Source: Gadus chalcogrammus (Eukaryota > Chordata > Actinopteri > Gadiformes > Gadidae). Taken from it: DNA of 64,000 nt. A program made the translations under genes and the position numbers. Under the pieces are notes generated by a model. That model was not told the DNA's origin. It ran no database searches and saw only the letters and a program-made list of their open reading frames with translations. Positions 1 to 54,549 of this stretch are shown piece after piece (position 1 is the stretch's first letter; each line of letters starts with the position of its first letter). The DNA lies in the NCBI RefSeq assembly GCF_026213295.1, contig NC_079427.1, positions 35,319,318 through 35,383,317 on the forward strand, given 5' to 3'.

Positions 1-43128
<43,128 letters not shown>

Positions 43129-43157
43129 TTAACATGTCATTGTGTGATACCCTTATG

Positions 43158-43262
43158 AATGACACATCTGTGTCTAACACCGTGTCTAAAACGGTGTAAC
43201 ACCATGTCTAAAACTCTCTAACACTGTGTCCAACACCGCGTCTAACACTGTCTAACACTGCT
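43158..43262. repeat. short minisatellite (gtgtctaacacc)
   Basis: About 8 imperfect 12-14 bp units with gtctaaca core. Confidence 0.85.
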
Positions 43263-44147
43263 ACAGTTTCTCTCGATTGTATACACACAAAAAATGTAAC
43301 TATGCACACAATTCTGAAAACTTGCAGCTCATGTATCAACTACAAGACTCCAGACTGCTAAACTCTAAGCACAATTCCACTGTTTTCACACATATAGAAA
43401 TTATAAATGACATTATTGCAAACTCTAAGCACAAATCTCATCATTTAGCACCCTTGGTTCATCTGGAAACTATGGCCTTCAAAACATTACAACTAATTAC
43501 CAATAAGTCTAACTCACTTCTCACCTGTTCAAACTCAACTGGCAAAACACTTCAAAGTGTCAGAGCATAAAAGAGGCCTCAGGTGAGCTCTACTGTGTTG
43601 TAGGTATGGTCCTGATTTACATGTAGATCTGTTTCACCTCATTTGTATTATTATTATTATTTTTGGCCTACGAAAAGCTTTTTATGCAGTCAGCGGAACA
43701 TTTTACTGTATTACAGTGTTACGTCATTATAGGGGCAAATATTGTATTTGCACAGCTGCGCTCTTCTCCGCTCTTGATTCCCCTCTACAGGCTGTTTGTT
43801 CCCGCTGCGGACTGATTGTGGGTGTGGCATCGGGGATATAACCTGTCCCGATCTCTGGCGGATGATCCTGCACGGATCCTGCTTCCGTGTCGCAACGCCA
43901 GGCTGTTTCACACTTTGCCACGCCGGCACTTTGCGTCTTATGTGTAGAGCTAATGGATATATACTGTCTGCAAGTTGCTGTTAAGCACCAATTTCCCATG
44001 TGGGAACATTCTTGCTTTTCCTATCATAGCTTTATAACTGCTGTGTAAAGAGTTCACCGTTCAAAGCGAGATGTTTATTGCGGTTGCGATCGTAGTTTCC
44101 AAAGAGCCAGGTCCCTATATCTACCATGGGGTGGCACTGTAGGCTAT
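43263..44147. other. noncoding, probable DNA-transposon debris
   Basis: ctacagtttctctcgattg at the start and tttactgtattacagtg near 43710 resemble mariner-type termini, but no paired end or transposase was confirmed. No ferlin exon seen. Confidence 0.35.
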
Positions 44148-44155
44148 GGTTAGAC

Positions 44156-45106
44156 CAGTGGTTTTCAAACTGTGGGGCGCGCCCCCCTTGGGGGCGCCAG
44201 AGTTCTTCAGGGGGGGCGCGACGTGAGAAAAGAATAAACCCGAAAAAAAACCTGAAAGGCGATGATTCAAATCATCAGTCGTACTTCAACTGTAGAAGTA
44301 ACATAACTAAATCAATTGTCAACCGTTTATCTTCGTGCAAACCATTTTACAAATCTACACACTTGTATCTTCAATAATATCAAACAGAATTTCGATATCA
44401 TTTAAAATCTCTTCAAAATCACAGTTTTAGTTTCATACCGCTTTGTTTTCAACTGTTTTCATTGAAGACGTCAGCCCATTCTGATACACCTACTTCTAGA
44501 CATCGTAACTCATTCATTTTTCAACCGTTTACCATTGTTCAAACCATTAAACAAATTAAACGGAATTTTGATAGCATTTATACTTTTTTCAGAATCAAGT
44601 TTTAGTTTCAAACTGGCATCGTTTTCAGTTTCTTATAATAATTTAGGTCACCATAGCAACGCCGGTAAACAAACCCCGCCGAATAGTCGAATCTCTGGAC
44701 TGAAAAGGCAGATCTGATTCGACCCTGAATGAATCTGTGTAAACTGGCAGTTTACACAGAATAAGATGTTCAAATGTATTTAAAAAAGGTTAAGCTAAAA
44801 CATGCTTAGATAAAGTTGTTAAATTGTGTTACGAAATGTGTTTAAAAACGCACAAAGATGTTGTAATGTTTCAGAAATATGTTTAAAATATTCTGACGTG
44901 TTGCTGAAAAAATATGTTTCAAATGTTTCAAAAATATGTTTCAAATGTTTTAAAATTATGATCAGAGATGTTTAAAATGTGTAAAATAATTAAGATAGCT
45001 TTCAAAACACAGGTATTTAGAACATTTTTTTTGGGGGGGGGGGGGGCTCAGCTGAAATTTCTTCTCTGAGGGGGGGCTCACTCTCTCACACTTTGAAAAA
45101 CCCCTG
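44156..45106. mobile_element. hAT non-autonomous element, 951 bp
   Basis: Ends cagtggttttcaaactgtgg and the reverse complement of caggggtttttcaaagtgtg. Perfect 8-bp duplication GGTTAGAC at 44148-44155 and 45107-45114. Its right half recurs at 56654-57014. Confidence 0.9.
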
Positions 45107-45229
45107 GGTTAGACAGTCATCCATTTTTCCACTCGTGTTTTCATTTCATTTCATCCGTTCATTTTTGGCCTGATTGCGATTGTTTTTTCCTCCTAAAGCC
45201 TATCACTCGTAGTCATATTTGATTTACAC

Positions 45230-46598
45230 ACGTTTATCCTTGCTCCTACGGAGGAGGCTCTGTTGTCCATTATGTGTGATGACCTTGTTAGAGTTGCAGG
45301 CCACTACATATTTGAAGTGAGATCGAGTAGTGCTTGGGAAGGGGCATGCTGGGGAACCACCTACGTCACCTACACTTGGTAAAGTTCCTCCTCCTACACC
45401 TAGTAAAGCTTCCATTGAGTTAAAGCGGTTACAGTTAAGGGAGAGGGAAATTGAGTGGGAGCATGAGAAAAGTATAAGGGAAGCTGAAAGACAGAAAGTT
45501 CGGGAACGAGAAAACAGAGGGCACGAATTGCGTTTGAAAGATCTTGAATTGAATCATGCTTTACGGTTTAAGGACATGGATCTCAAAGCTCGCGAGGCTG
45601 GTATTTTATTTAAATCGAGCAGTTTGATGTAATTCGCAATATTCGTGTTGTTCCACCTTTTCGTGAGGACGAAGTTGATAAGTTCTTTGCGCACTTTGAG
45701 CTTGTAGCCACAACTCTTAAATGGCCTAGGGAAGTCTGGACCATGACGCTGCAGTGTGTCTTCAAGGGAAAAGCGCAGGAGGCTTATTCTGCGCTGTCTC
45801 TTGAAGATGCAGCTGACTATGAAAAGGTTAAGCAGGCTGTTTTGCGCATTTGTTCCTTCGTGCCAGAGGCTTAGCGGCAAAGGTTTCGCGCTTATCAGAA
45901 ACCTGAACGCTCTTTCGTACGTCGAGTATGTTAGAGAGAAGGAAATGCTTTTTGATCGGTGGCTAAGTTCCCAAGAAGTGTCAACCTTCCAAGCCCTTCG
46001 GGATTTAATTATTCTTGAGGATTTTAAGAACTGTCTGCCAGCATCCGTCGCTACCCATGTTAGTGAGCATGAAGATGATAGACCTGCGGGTGCAGCCGTG
46101 CTCGCTGACGAGTATGTGGTCACGCACAAACGTGTCCCCTCTTTCTCAAAATTTTCACAAAACGTTTTTAGCAGTCCAGAGGTGTTTAAGAAACTCAAGA
46201 AGCCGTGTCTGATCTTTCCCACTCTTCAGCTAGTTGTGCGTTGGTGCCTAGATCCACCAGCCCGACCTGTGGCTACGGTAAAAAAACCTGGTCATGTTGT
46301 TGCTGAGTGTTACAAATTACAGAACAAAAACAGGGCAGCTAATCAATCAGCTTCGTTTAATACAGAGGTCGGATTGTGTGTGCCAACCCCGCCTCTTTCT
46401 CAGAAAGACACCCATGGTGGCAATCCCGGCTTTGCGCCTTTTATCATGGATGGATTTGTGTCTCTACCTGGTGAGCCTAGTGTGCGCGTTCCGATTAAAT
46501 TCCTGCGTGACACCGGGGCGTCACACAGCTTCTTTTTTCAGGATGTGTTGCCTTTCGGCGACAAGAAGTTTACTGGCGACAGTCTTCTTGTGCATGGG
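45230..46598 (+). pseudogene. Gmr1-like Ty3/gypsy element A: gag and protease fragment
   Basis: The first frame gives a Glu/Arg/Lys coiled coil (KRLQLREREIEWEHEKSIRE). A second gives the SCAN-like capsid segment (VEYVREKEMLFDRWLSSQEV, LRDLIILEDFKNCLPASVAT), a degraded zinc knuckle near 46280 (KPGHVVAECYKLQ) and the protease with LRDTGASHSFFF. Several stops and frameshifts. It ends exactly where the LTR of element B begins. Confidence 0.85.
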
Positions 46599-46986
46599 TG
46601 AGAAGGCTCTCTGGCCTTCGTTTGTCCTAATGTTCTTGCTTCAATCAGGGGTGTGGGCGTGGCTGAGTTAGGCTGATTGGGTGCCGGTACACTGGCGCCC
46701 TGCAGCCTTTAAAAGATCGTCCGCTCTGCCCACCGGGGAGGGCGGCAGGGCCACACCCACCTGACGGCTAGTTCGTTCCGTGCCTGTGTTGGAAGGCAGA
46801 CGGCTACCGTAGCGCATTTGTGTTTGGTTGTACTCGTATTCGGCCTGTTTTGATTTGGCTCAGACGTTTTGCACATGTGATTTTTTGTTAATCCTTTGTT
46901 CTGTGGATCAGAATAAACTGCTATTTGTTCATGGTGAACCATGCTCTGACCCACTCATTTGTGCCGCATGCTGTCGGGCTGTGACA
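46599..46986 (+). repeat. 5' LTR of Gmr1-like element B (388 bp)
   Basis: Starts TGAGAAGGCTCTCTGG and ends TGTGACA. Includes a TATA-like tttaaaa (46708-46714) and AATAAA (46912-46917). Homologous to 61947-62189. Begins inside the protease sequence of element A. Confidence 0.88.
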
Positions 46987-46990
46987 TACT

Positions 46991-47004
46991 TGGGGGCTCG
47001 TCCG
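46991..47004 (+). promoter_or_regulatory. primer-binding site, tRNA-Pro type
   Basis: tgggggctcgtccg, 4 nt after the LTR. It is the complement of the 3' end of tRNA-Pro, as used by several retroviruses and gypsy elements. Confidence 0.85.
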
Positions 47005-47388
47005 AACGCCGACATCGTAGCCGATTTGGAGTAACTATTTGTAGAGTGCGCCAAACTTTCGTGCATTTCATTTTTAATACGCCGGTCAGTTCTTGGTTCA
47101 GAATAGTGCATATTGGTTCATGCAAACCGTAGTGTTGTGTATAAGTGAACGGGTAGTTGTATGGTTGGTTGGTTGGTTATGTTGAAGAGGCTGTTGCGTC
47201 CTTCAATTAGTGCAGCGGTTCTCAAAGTGTGGGGCGCGCCCCACCGGTGGGGAATAGACACGTGACAGGTGGGGCGCGACAAATGGGAGGAAATTTCACT
47301 AGCCGCGTTTACATGGACATTTCTGATCCTATAAGATTTCTAATTGGAATAGATCTATTCCTGTCAAACCAAATGTGCTATATGTATG

Positions 47389-47593
47389 TGATCTATATTA
47401 ACTTGTACTTGTTAATATAATATAATAAAGAACGAGACGGGCACGGTAGATTCATTCAACGAGTTTCATTGTAATCTTCTTCATCTCACGCAACGTCACA
47501 TTACACAGTTTCAGTACAACACTAGGTAAGTGCGCCATCCGGTGGTGTAGTGGAGTAACAGGAACAGCACATAATACGACTGAATACACAACA
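47389..47593 (-). repeat. 3' LTR of minus-strand Ty3/gypsy (205 bp)
   Basis: Differs from the other LTR (52115-52319) at three positions only. TG...CA ends. 5-bp duplication GTATG at 47384-47388 and 52320-52324. Confidence 0.95.
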
Positions 47594-47608
47594 TATTCCC
47601 CCTCTCTT
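47594..47608 (-). promoter_or_regulatory. polypurine tract of minus-strand gypsy
   Basis: On the minus strand aagagagggggaata directly precedes the 3' LTR. Confidence 0.8.
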
Positions 47609-48409
47609 AAGAAGCTTAAACGTAAGCAAAAGAACAATGCCACATCTGACATCAGCAGAGTTGTAATAATTCAAAACTCAGTAATATAATAACTCATCAG
47701 TAGTGCAATAATTCAACAATAGTGCAATAATTCAACAATAGTGCAATAACTCAAGTAGTACAATAATTAAAGTAGTACAATAACTCAAGTAGTACAATAA
47801 CTCAAGTGCCATCTTATCAGCATCAACACAGAACTTCACCTTAGAAAATGTTGCTAAAATATAACGGCAGCTTTTTTGTACTCTGACTTTGTCCTTTGCA
47901 TATAAACTGGAGCAGGTAAACTCTTGAAACCTGTAACCCGTATATAATGTAAACTTAACATGACATTTTCAGATATGTAAATCACAACAGCCTTGTCTCA
48001 ATGGAATACAGCGTCCAACATAACCAGTATCTATCTCACATTCATTAGTCAACAACAAAATATATATATATATTTTTTAGTAAACAACAGTATTTTCTTA
48101 CGTTTTCACAGCCGTATGTTTTTTTTTTTTTTTTTTTTACATTTTAACTCATTCTCTTTTACCTCACAGTCCCTCAGAACAATTAGTGTTCATACTCCTG
48201 AAGCCAAGCAGGCTCCTTTCTCCCTCTCACTGGTCTGTCCAGGGTCAACTGCTTGTTGGGGTGGCTCAGGTTGCTGGGCCGACTCCGGCACAGGATCAGG
48301 GGCAGGGCAGGCCACTGGTTCTGAGTCTGAATCCCTATCTACTTCACTCTCAGGGACCAGAGATAGGTGGGTAGCATTCCATGTGCGCCCATCTTCCAGT
48401 ACGAAGGCA

Positions 48410-50449
48410 CTAGAACCAGCTTTGCGCATCACTCTGAAACTTAGACAGTCCCTTTTTCACATGGAAAGGTTTCTTCACTCTGACTAAACTTCCCTCTTTT
48501 ATCTTTGGCACACATGCTCCCCTTTTCACATCAGTGTATGTCTTTGATGCCTGCTGTTTGGCAGCGACCCGACTGCGTAGTTGGTCCTCTGGCAGTGGAT
48601 CAGATTTGCGAGCAGGGCCAATGTCTACTTTGGTATGCATTGGTCGGTTGCACATGAGCTCATGTGGTGACACTCCTGTGGTGCCATGTGGGGTAGCACG
48701 GTAAGTGAGCAGAAAATCCTGTACGAACGGCTTCCATGGTCTTTTCTCTTGTTCGGCAGAAAGCAATGTCTCTTTTAGAACGCGGTTCCAGCGTTCTACA
48801 GCTCCGTTTGCTTGTGGATAGTAGAGAGACACTTTCCTGTGTTTGATGTCTCTTGCTTCAAGGTACTCAGCAAACTCACTGGAAGTGAACTGAGTGCCGT
48901 TGTCGCTTACTAGTTCCGTAGGGTTTCCAAACCGGGCAAACACGGTAGACAGAAAGGAAGTGATTGCTGCCGTTGTGATGGTAGAGGTGAAAGCAACCTC
49001 CGGCCACTTTGTGTAGTAGTCAACCAACGTCACTGCAAAGCGACAGTCCCAGCTGGCTGACTCGAACGGTCCCACAATGTCCATGCCCACTTTCTGCCAT
49101 GGGGCATCAGGTAGTGGGATGGGCTGGAGAGGAGCGGCATGTGTCTTGGCACTTTTGTCATTCAGCCGGCATGGTCCACATGCACGGATAGCCTCCTCCA
49201 CAGACATGTCCATACCAGGCCACCAGTATAAGTCCCGCAGCATTTGTTTAGTGCGAACGATCCCCTGATGTGTCTCATGTGCCAAACTCACCAGCTGCTT
49301 CCTTAAGGCCATTGGCACAAGTCGTCGGTGAGAGCCCCTGTAGATGATCATATCTTGGATTGAGAGTTCATCTCTTGTGGCAAAATATGGTTTGAGCTCA
49401 TCTGGTAGCGCTTTTGCTGTCTTAGGCCAGCCCCTATGTATCTGCGTTCTAAGGGCTGTGAGCTCAGGGCACACCTCACACGCATCCACAAACTTGTTTA
49501 CTGAGAGAGCTTTGAGTTCTATGTCCAACAGAGCAACAAGCTCTGGCTCTGTTACTGGCTGTGTATCCTCTTCTGCTGGGAGGGGTAGACGGGAAAAACA
49601 ATCAGCAACTTGATTTTGTGAGCCAGGACGGTACTCCACGTCGTACGTGAAGCACAAGAGTCTCGCAGACCAACGTGCAATGCGCATACCGGCGCGGCCC
49701 AGACCTTTTGTTGCGAGCAGTGTGGTCAAAGCCTGGTGGTCTGTGCGTAGTGTGAATCTGGTACCCCATAAGAAGGTCCTCCATTTTTCGGCAGTCCACA
49801 CACAGGCTAACGCCTCCTTTTCAACGATAGAATACTTGCGTTCTGCAGGGTTAAGTGTACGTGAGGCACATGCAACTGTGCGCTCTGTTCCATCTGTGTG
49901 TAGTTGTGTCAGTACCGCCTCCAAGCCATAGTCTGACGCGTCTGTAGACACGAAGGTGGGAAGGCTGGGATCGAAGACGGACAGCGCTGGACTGTTCACA
50001 ATACAATCCTTAACAGCCTCGAAGCTCTTCTTAGCTGCTGAAGTCCACTGGAATTTTTCCTCACGCAGACATGCTTGCATGGGCTCCACGAGCGACGCAT
50101 AGTTGTACACAAACTTCTGGTACCACGCTGTGAGCCCCAGGAATGAGCGCAGTGCTGTAGCCTCTGTCGGCGCCGGAGCCTCTGTGATGGCTTTGACGTG
50201 CTCTGTGAGTGGCTGTAGGCCCTGGGCAGAAATCGTGTGCCCAAGGAACCACAGGCTGGATTGGTTGAACTGGCATTTTTCCTTGTTTAGCTGGAGGCCG
50301 GCCCGCTTGATCGCTGCGAGCACCTCCTGTAAATTGAGGTCATGTTCTGCCTTGACCTTTCCGTATATTATTACAAGTAAAATTGGACCCCTTTGCAGCC
50401 TTTCAGTACAAGCGACATCATCTTGGAGAACGCACTTGGGGCTGAGCAC
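48410..50449 (-). pseudogene. gypsy pol: RT thumb, RNase H, integrase (679-codon open frame)
   Basis: RT connection with FLGHTISAQG, RNase H with FVSTDASDYGLEAVL and YSIVEKEALACVW, TDHQALTTL. The integrase has the H2C2 finger (HETHQGIVRTKQML...CGPC), the core with VGMDIVGPF (Asp), ELVSDNGTQF (Asp) and YYPQANGAVERWNR (Glu), and a C-terminal basic segment. The integrase catalytic triad looks intact. The frame begins after the damaged RT active site and so is not joined to the RT palm ORF. Confidence 0.92.
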
Positions 50450-51153
50450 AGTCCGTATGGTATACGTTTGAACCGGAACAGTCCATCATGCGTTATAAAT
50501 GCAGTTAAGTCTCGGCTCTCCTCTGCCAAGAGCATCTGATGGTAAGCGTTGGCGAGGTCTATTGTAGAAAACACGGTAGCACCACACATCTCGGAGAACA
50601 ATTCCTCCATATGAGGAAGCGGGTAACTGTCCATCACTACCGCCTTGTTAGGATCACGTAAGTCCAAGCACAGCCTCACCGCACCGTTCTTCCATCGCGT
50701 GACCACGATGGGTGAGACCCATGGAGATGCATCAATCCTCTCTATTACGTCCATCTGTAATAGTCTCTTGAGCTCCATGGAGACGGCTTGTCTCACGGAG
50801 AGAGGAAGTCTCCACAGTTTCTGTTGAACGGGCTGTACTGCTTCGTTGCCCTCCTTCACTTTCACCCGGTGGAGAAAGTCCTTAGCTAAGCCCAGTTTCA
50901 CACCGGTCACTGGCCCAGGTTCGACCTCAGACACTGGAGCCGCAGGTGAGAGCACAGAATTTCCCACAATGGAAAGTCCAAGTGCCCTGAATAAGTCCAT
51001 TCCCAAGACAGCAGTACCTGCCTTTTCCACCACATATAATACAGCTGCTGCTGTAGTATTAGCATGCTGCACTATGGCTGATAGACAGCCTAGTACTGGG
51101 ATATCTGACTTTTTGTATGACACTAACTTCACTTTTGGTTCAGTCAGGGGCAC
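50371..51153 (-). pseudogene. gypsy pol: protease end and RT fingers/palm
   Basis: Contains AVLGMDLFRALGLS (protease flap and end), WRLPLSVRQ, MDVIERIDASPWVSPIVVTR, SYPLPHMEELFSEMCGATVF, STIDLANAYHQM (first catalytic Asp) and GLFRFKRIPYGLCSAPSAFS. It ends GVQFYL and two consecutive stop codons where the YLDD box should lie. The Asp pair is therefore lost, and downstream pol is in another frame. Confidence 0.92.
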
Positions 51154-51700
51154 TACTGAAATGCTCTCTGTAAATAGGTTCAGGAATGATAGACACAGCG
51201 GTATCTGTATCTACCACTAGTTCTACTGGACAAGAAGCTGACTTTGCATTAATAGTCACTTTGCGCGTTATTTTCTGAGCTGGCCTATTTTGATCAATTC
51301 CCAGCATGCTAACTACACTTACATTTCTGGCTGGTCTTTCAGAAGACTTGCATACCTTTGCAAAATGTCCCATTTTATTGCATTTCCGGCAGGTCATTTT
51401 CAGCGCAGGGCAGTCAGAAGCATTGGCAAGATGGGTAGATGACCCACACCTAAAACATCGCGACTGTCTTGGTGTGGTCTTTGTAGGCGCCGCCTGGTGG
51501 TTGTTCATCCCTCTGCCTTTGAATGGACGTTTAGGCGTCGCCGTCACCGCTTGAACCGGAGCCCGCACTTCTGGACCCAGCGTTTGCGCATATCCAATGG
51601 CGGATTCCACTTGGACTGCGATTTTCAATGTTTTCATCACTTTGCACCAACAGTCTGTCATGCACTTTAGCACAGCTCGCATGCTCAATAAGCTGATCAC
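51140..51700 (-). pseudogene. gypsy gag C-terminus (zinc knuckles) and protease start
   Basis: Two zinc knuckles: a degenerate CFRCGSSTHLANASDC and a canonical CRKCNKMGHFAKVC. The protease active site reads VDTDTAVS instead of the usual D-T/S-G. Frameshifts separate it from the capsid ORF above (near 51630) and from RT below (near 51150). Confidence 0.9.
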
Positions 51701-52112
51701 GTATCATCTCGTCTTGGTTACCTTCAAATCCGCACGTTGTTGCTAGCTCGCGCAGAGCGGCAACATACTCCATAATGGTCTCCTCCGTTTTCTGAATCCT
51801 TCGTCTGAACTTGTGACGTTCCACCACAACGTTTATTGCAGGAACAAAGTGTACACGCAGTGCATCCATTGCTTCTTTGTAGGATGCACCTGCGTCTGCA
51901 AGTGTGTAAAACACACGCTGGCCCTCTGTACCCAGACAATGTAAGAGGATTGCACGTAACCTCGTGTCTGGCCAGTCGTCCCCCTCCGCGTGTATGGCTA
52001 GTAGATAGTTCTCAAACATCTTAGCCCAGGTGTCGAACGGAATTGTAGGTTGTCCGGCACCCGGCAGAAATAACGCCGGTAGAGGAACGGTATTCATCAT
52101 CCTCATCGCCAA
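51531..52112 (-). pseudogene. gypsy gag, capsid part
   Basis: Starts MAMRMMNTVPLPALFLPGAG just after the 5' LTR. Contains FDTWAKMFENYLLAI, LRAILLHCLGTEGQRVFYTL, FRRRIQKTEETIMEYVAALR and ELATTCGF: a gypsy capsid. The frame shifts near 51630. Confidence 0.9.
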
Positions 52113-52114
52113 TT

Positions 52115-52319
52115 TGTTCTATATTAACTTGTACTTGTTAATATAATATAATAAAGAACGAGACAGGCACGGTAGATTCATTCAACGAGTATCATTGTAA
52201 TCTTCTTCATCTCACGCAACGTCACATTACACAGTTTCAGTACAACACTAGGTAAGTGCGCCATCCGGTGGTGTAGTGGAGTAACAGGAACAGCACATAA
52301 TACGACTGAATACACAACA
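52115..52319 (-). repeat. 5' LTR of minus-strand Ty3/gypsy
   Basis: 205 bp, pair of 47389-47593. On the minus strand it starts TGTTGTGTATTCAG and ends ATATAGAACA. Confidence 0.95.
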
Positions 52320-52324
52320 GTATG

Positions 52325-53040
52325 GCATTTACAAAAGTGGTAAGCGTACGTTCGTATGTCTCTCGCGCACGGTGCTTGCACACCTCTGCACGGCAACCGC
52401 CCTTTAACCGCCTCGCTGCCGGAGGGTTCAGCGCGGCGGTGTGAAGGGCCAGGCGTTTTCAAAAGCGGCTGCTGCTGCTTCTGCTGCCGCCGAAAGTTTC
52501 AACACGGGGAAAGCTGAGCGGTAGGGCAAAATCTGTGCGCGTTCACGTGGGCGGCAACCGCTCCCTGGTTTTCAGCCGCTTTTGTAACCGCCTCCCCTCT
52601 GCCGCCCATCCCTCATTGAAATTAATGGAGGTGGCGAGTTGCCGCGCGGCGGTGTGAAAGAAGCTTTATGTTGCTCTGGGCTTATATAATAAATGTAAGG
52701 GATAATGCTGTATAGAACGCCGGTCCTTATCGGAAAATAAGCCCGACAGGGCGAACCGGACCCCGACGTGAAGCAGAGGTGTCTTGCTTCGCCCTGAAGG
52801 GTGACGTTCTATAGATACATTATCCAGCTTATTACACGGCTCCTTGCCAAAATGAAACAATATCTTCACACGGTGTGTCTTTCAAAATGACCATTCGTAG
52901 TGTTGATCCGCAGAGAAATAGTCTGCCAAAGACGTTGACGTTGCTTAGCAACCAGACACGCTGGGGTTGGTAAGTGACCGCACCCACCCCAAACCAATCG
53001 GAATAAGTGTATGTAGATTATAGCGGACTACACCACCTCT
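52325..53040. other. interior of the TIR element, mixed repeat debris
   Basis: GC-rich ggcggtgtgaag / ccgcctc text at 52380-52660, and a segment (52829-52960: ttattacacggctcctt, cggtgtgtctttcaaaatg, gttgacgttgcttagcaacc) that recurs inverted at 59815-59990. No coding frame. Confidence 0.6.
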
Positions 53041-53689
53041 TATATTCCGCATGGAATTCTATTCCGATCAGAGAATTGTATTCCGATTGAGGCGTATATA
53101 TGATAATTCTTTTTTTCCGATTGAGCTGTTCCTCCACTTCTAATCGGATCAGAAGTGTCCATGTAAATCTCTATATTGAACTTGCGGTTATTTGATGTTA
53201 TTGAGTTAGAATTTAGATACAACATGATGTTACTTGATGTTACTTCAATAAATTTGAAAATGTTAATCTTTGCATATTTCATTAGCATTGTGTCGGGGCG
53301 ATGGGGGCAGGTGGGGCTTCAAAATTCCCCCTTGTCCAAATTGGGGGATGACCGAAAAAGATTGAGAACCAAGGAATTAGTGTTTGCCACGTCGTACTAT
53401 GAGACATCGCTTGATTGTCTTTTGTTAGACTTCAGTTGAGATTTTGATCAACAAATTCCCCTGTGCATGTCTTCGGATGCCGGTCTGTTATTTTGGTTTG
53501 TTTTTTTGGGGTGGCACCAGGCTTAGAGCAGTCGTCTCGGGGGCATTTCCCTTGTCCGCAGAGTTACTGTCAACTGGTGGCTCTTTCGGACTTGCAGGTT
53601 CTTTGCTTAAAATCCCCATTCTCACGCCGCTTGAAGAAGGTAAGGTCTACTTTTACTTAGGTCTTGGGGGGGGGGGGGGGGGGGGGGAC

Positions 53690-54549
53690 ATTTGTTGATT
53701 GGGAAATTAAATTGAAGTTTATTGGTAGGCAGATCGCTTGTGTGAATATGGTTGCACAAATTGAAACTGAGTTTGTCCGCACTCCGTCTGCCGAGTTATT
53801 GAACTCAATGACTAAAGATCAGTTACTCGAGGTGGCGGACCATTATAACATCGTCGTATCAGTATTACAAAGAAGGTTGAAAGAAAGCATAAGGTGTTTA
53901 GTTGTGGCCGGGTTGGTGGATCAGCAGGTGCTGCTGACTACATCGATACCTGAGTATGACTCCGCAGGGGTTTACTTTTGAGGAGCAAAAGGTTCTGCTG
54001 GTATTGCAGCGTGAGACGGAGATTGAGAAAACTCGCCTCATGCAAGTTACGGAGGTTGAGAAGATGCGTCTCACACAAGAGCTTGAAAAAATACATCTGG
54101 ATCAGGAGCAACAGCGCATCGATATCATGCGAGAGGGCAGAACTCCAGGTGGCCAGTCACCTGCGCCTAAGTTGAACGTAGGGAAAAATATTTGTTTAGT
54201 TCCGCCGTTTATAGGGGCCACAGTGGATACTTTCTTTCAATTGTTTGAGCGGGTAGCCGATGCGCACGCTGGTCAGACGTGGAGAGGACGTTGCTCCTCC
54301 AGTGTGTGCTGACCGGCCGAGCTCAGCTCGCTTATTCGTCGCTGTCTGTGGCAGAGAGTCAGGTTTATGAGATTTTGAAAACAGCAGCGCTTAAACCCTA
54401 CGAGTTAGTGCCAGAGGCGTGCCGCTTTCGTTTTTGAAGTATGCGTAGGGAACATGAGCAAACGCATGTTGACTTCGTGAGAGCCTTAACTTTGCAGTTC
54501 ACTTGTTGGCGAAGATCGGAAGACATTGTTACATTGGATGGTTTTAGTA
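53690..54549 (+). pseudogene. Gmr1-like element B: gag N-terminal part
   Basis: Frames give MVAQIETEFVRTPSAELLNS, LEVADHYNIVVSVLQRRLKE, then after a shift FEEQKVLLVLQRETEIEKTR with an Arg/Glu coiled coil, and FIGATVDTFFQLFERVADAH. The SCAN-like capsid begins near 54400 and continues (after an insertion) at 57015. At least two frameshifts. A run of about 25 G at 53670 precedes it. Confidence 0.85.

Larger units (their letters stand above)
47389..52319 (-). mobile_element. Ty3/gypsy LTR retrotransposon, 4.93 kb, minus strand
   Basis: Two 205-bp LTRs (three differences), 5-bp target duplication, polypurine tract next to the 3' LTR, then pol and gag in order. Domain order gag-PR-RT-RH-IN is standard. 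The zinc knuckles and K02A2.6-like pol suggest the Mag-type branch (tentative). High LTR identity indicates a recent insertion, yet gag-pol has several breaks. Confidence 0.93.
47304..53168. mobile_element. TIR element (tttacatgg type) inside the hAT
   Basis: gtttacatggacatttctgatcc at the left pairs with the reverse complement of ggatcagaagtgtccatgtaaat at the right. Both are followed by taatcgga / attggaatag-type text. The internal gypsy is flanked by GTATG. Confidence 0.75.
47213..53374. mobile_element. hAT element inserted in Gmr1 element B leader
   Basis: Left end cagcggttctcaaagtgtgg; right end agattgagaaccaagg (reverse ccttggttctcaatct). Perfect duplication AATTAGTG at 47205-47212 and 53375-53382. 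Its own sequence is short; most of the span is nested material. No hAT transposase. Confidence 0.85.

Noticed and set aside
43711..43999. 72-90 codon ORFs
   Set aside because: Overlap each other in several frames with no family features or splice links to the ferlin gene.
45554..46222. 222-codon minus-strand ORF
   Set aside because: Opposite strand of the Gmr1-like gag, which has recognisable SCAN-like text on plus.
46599..47004. Endogenous retrovirus with envelope
   Set aside because: A tRNA-Pro primer site is retrovirus-like, but no envelope frame was found and pol is Gmr1/Ty3-type.
50103..50471. Plus-strand ORFs across 48.2-52.0 kb
   Set aside because: Antisense shadows of the minus-strand gypsy gag-pol.
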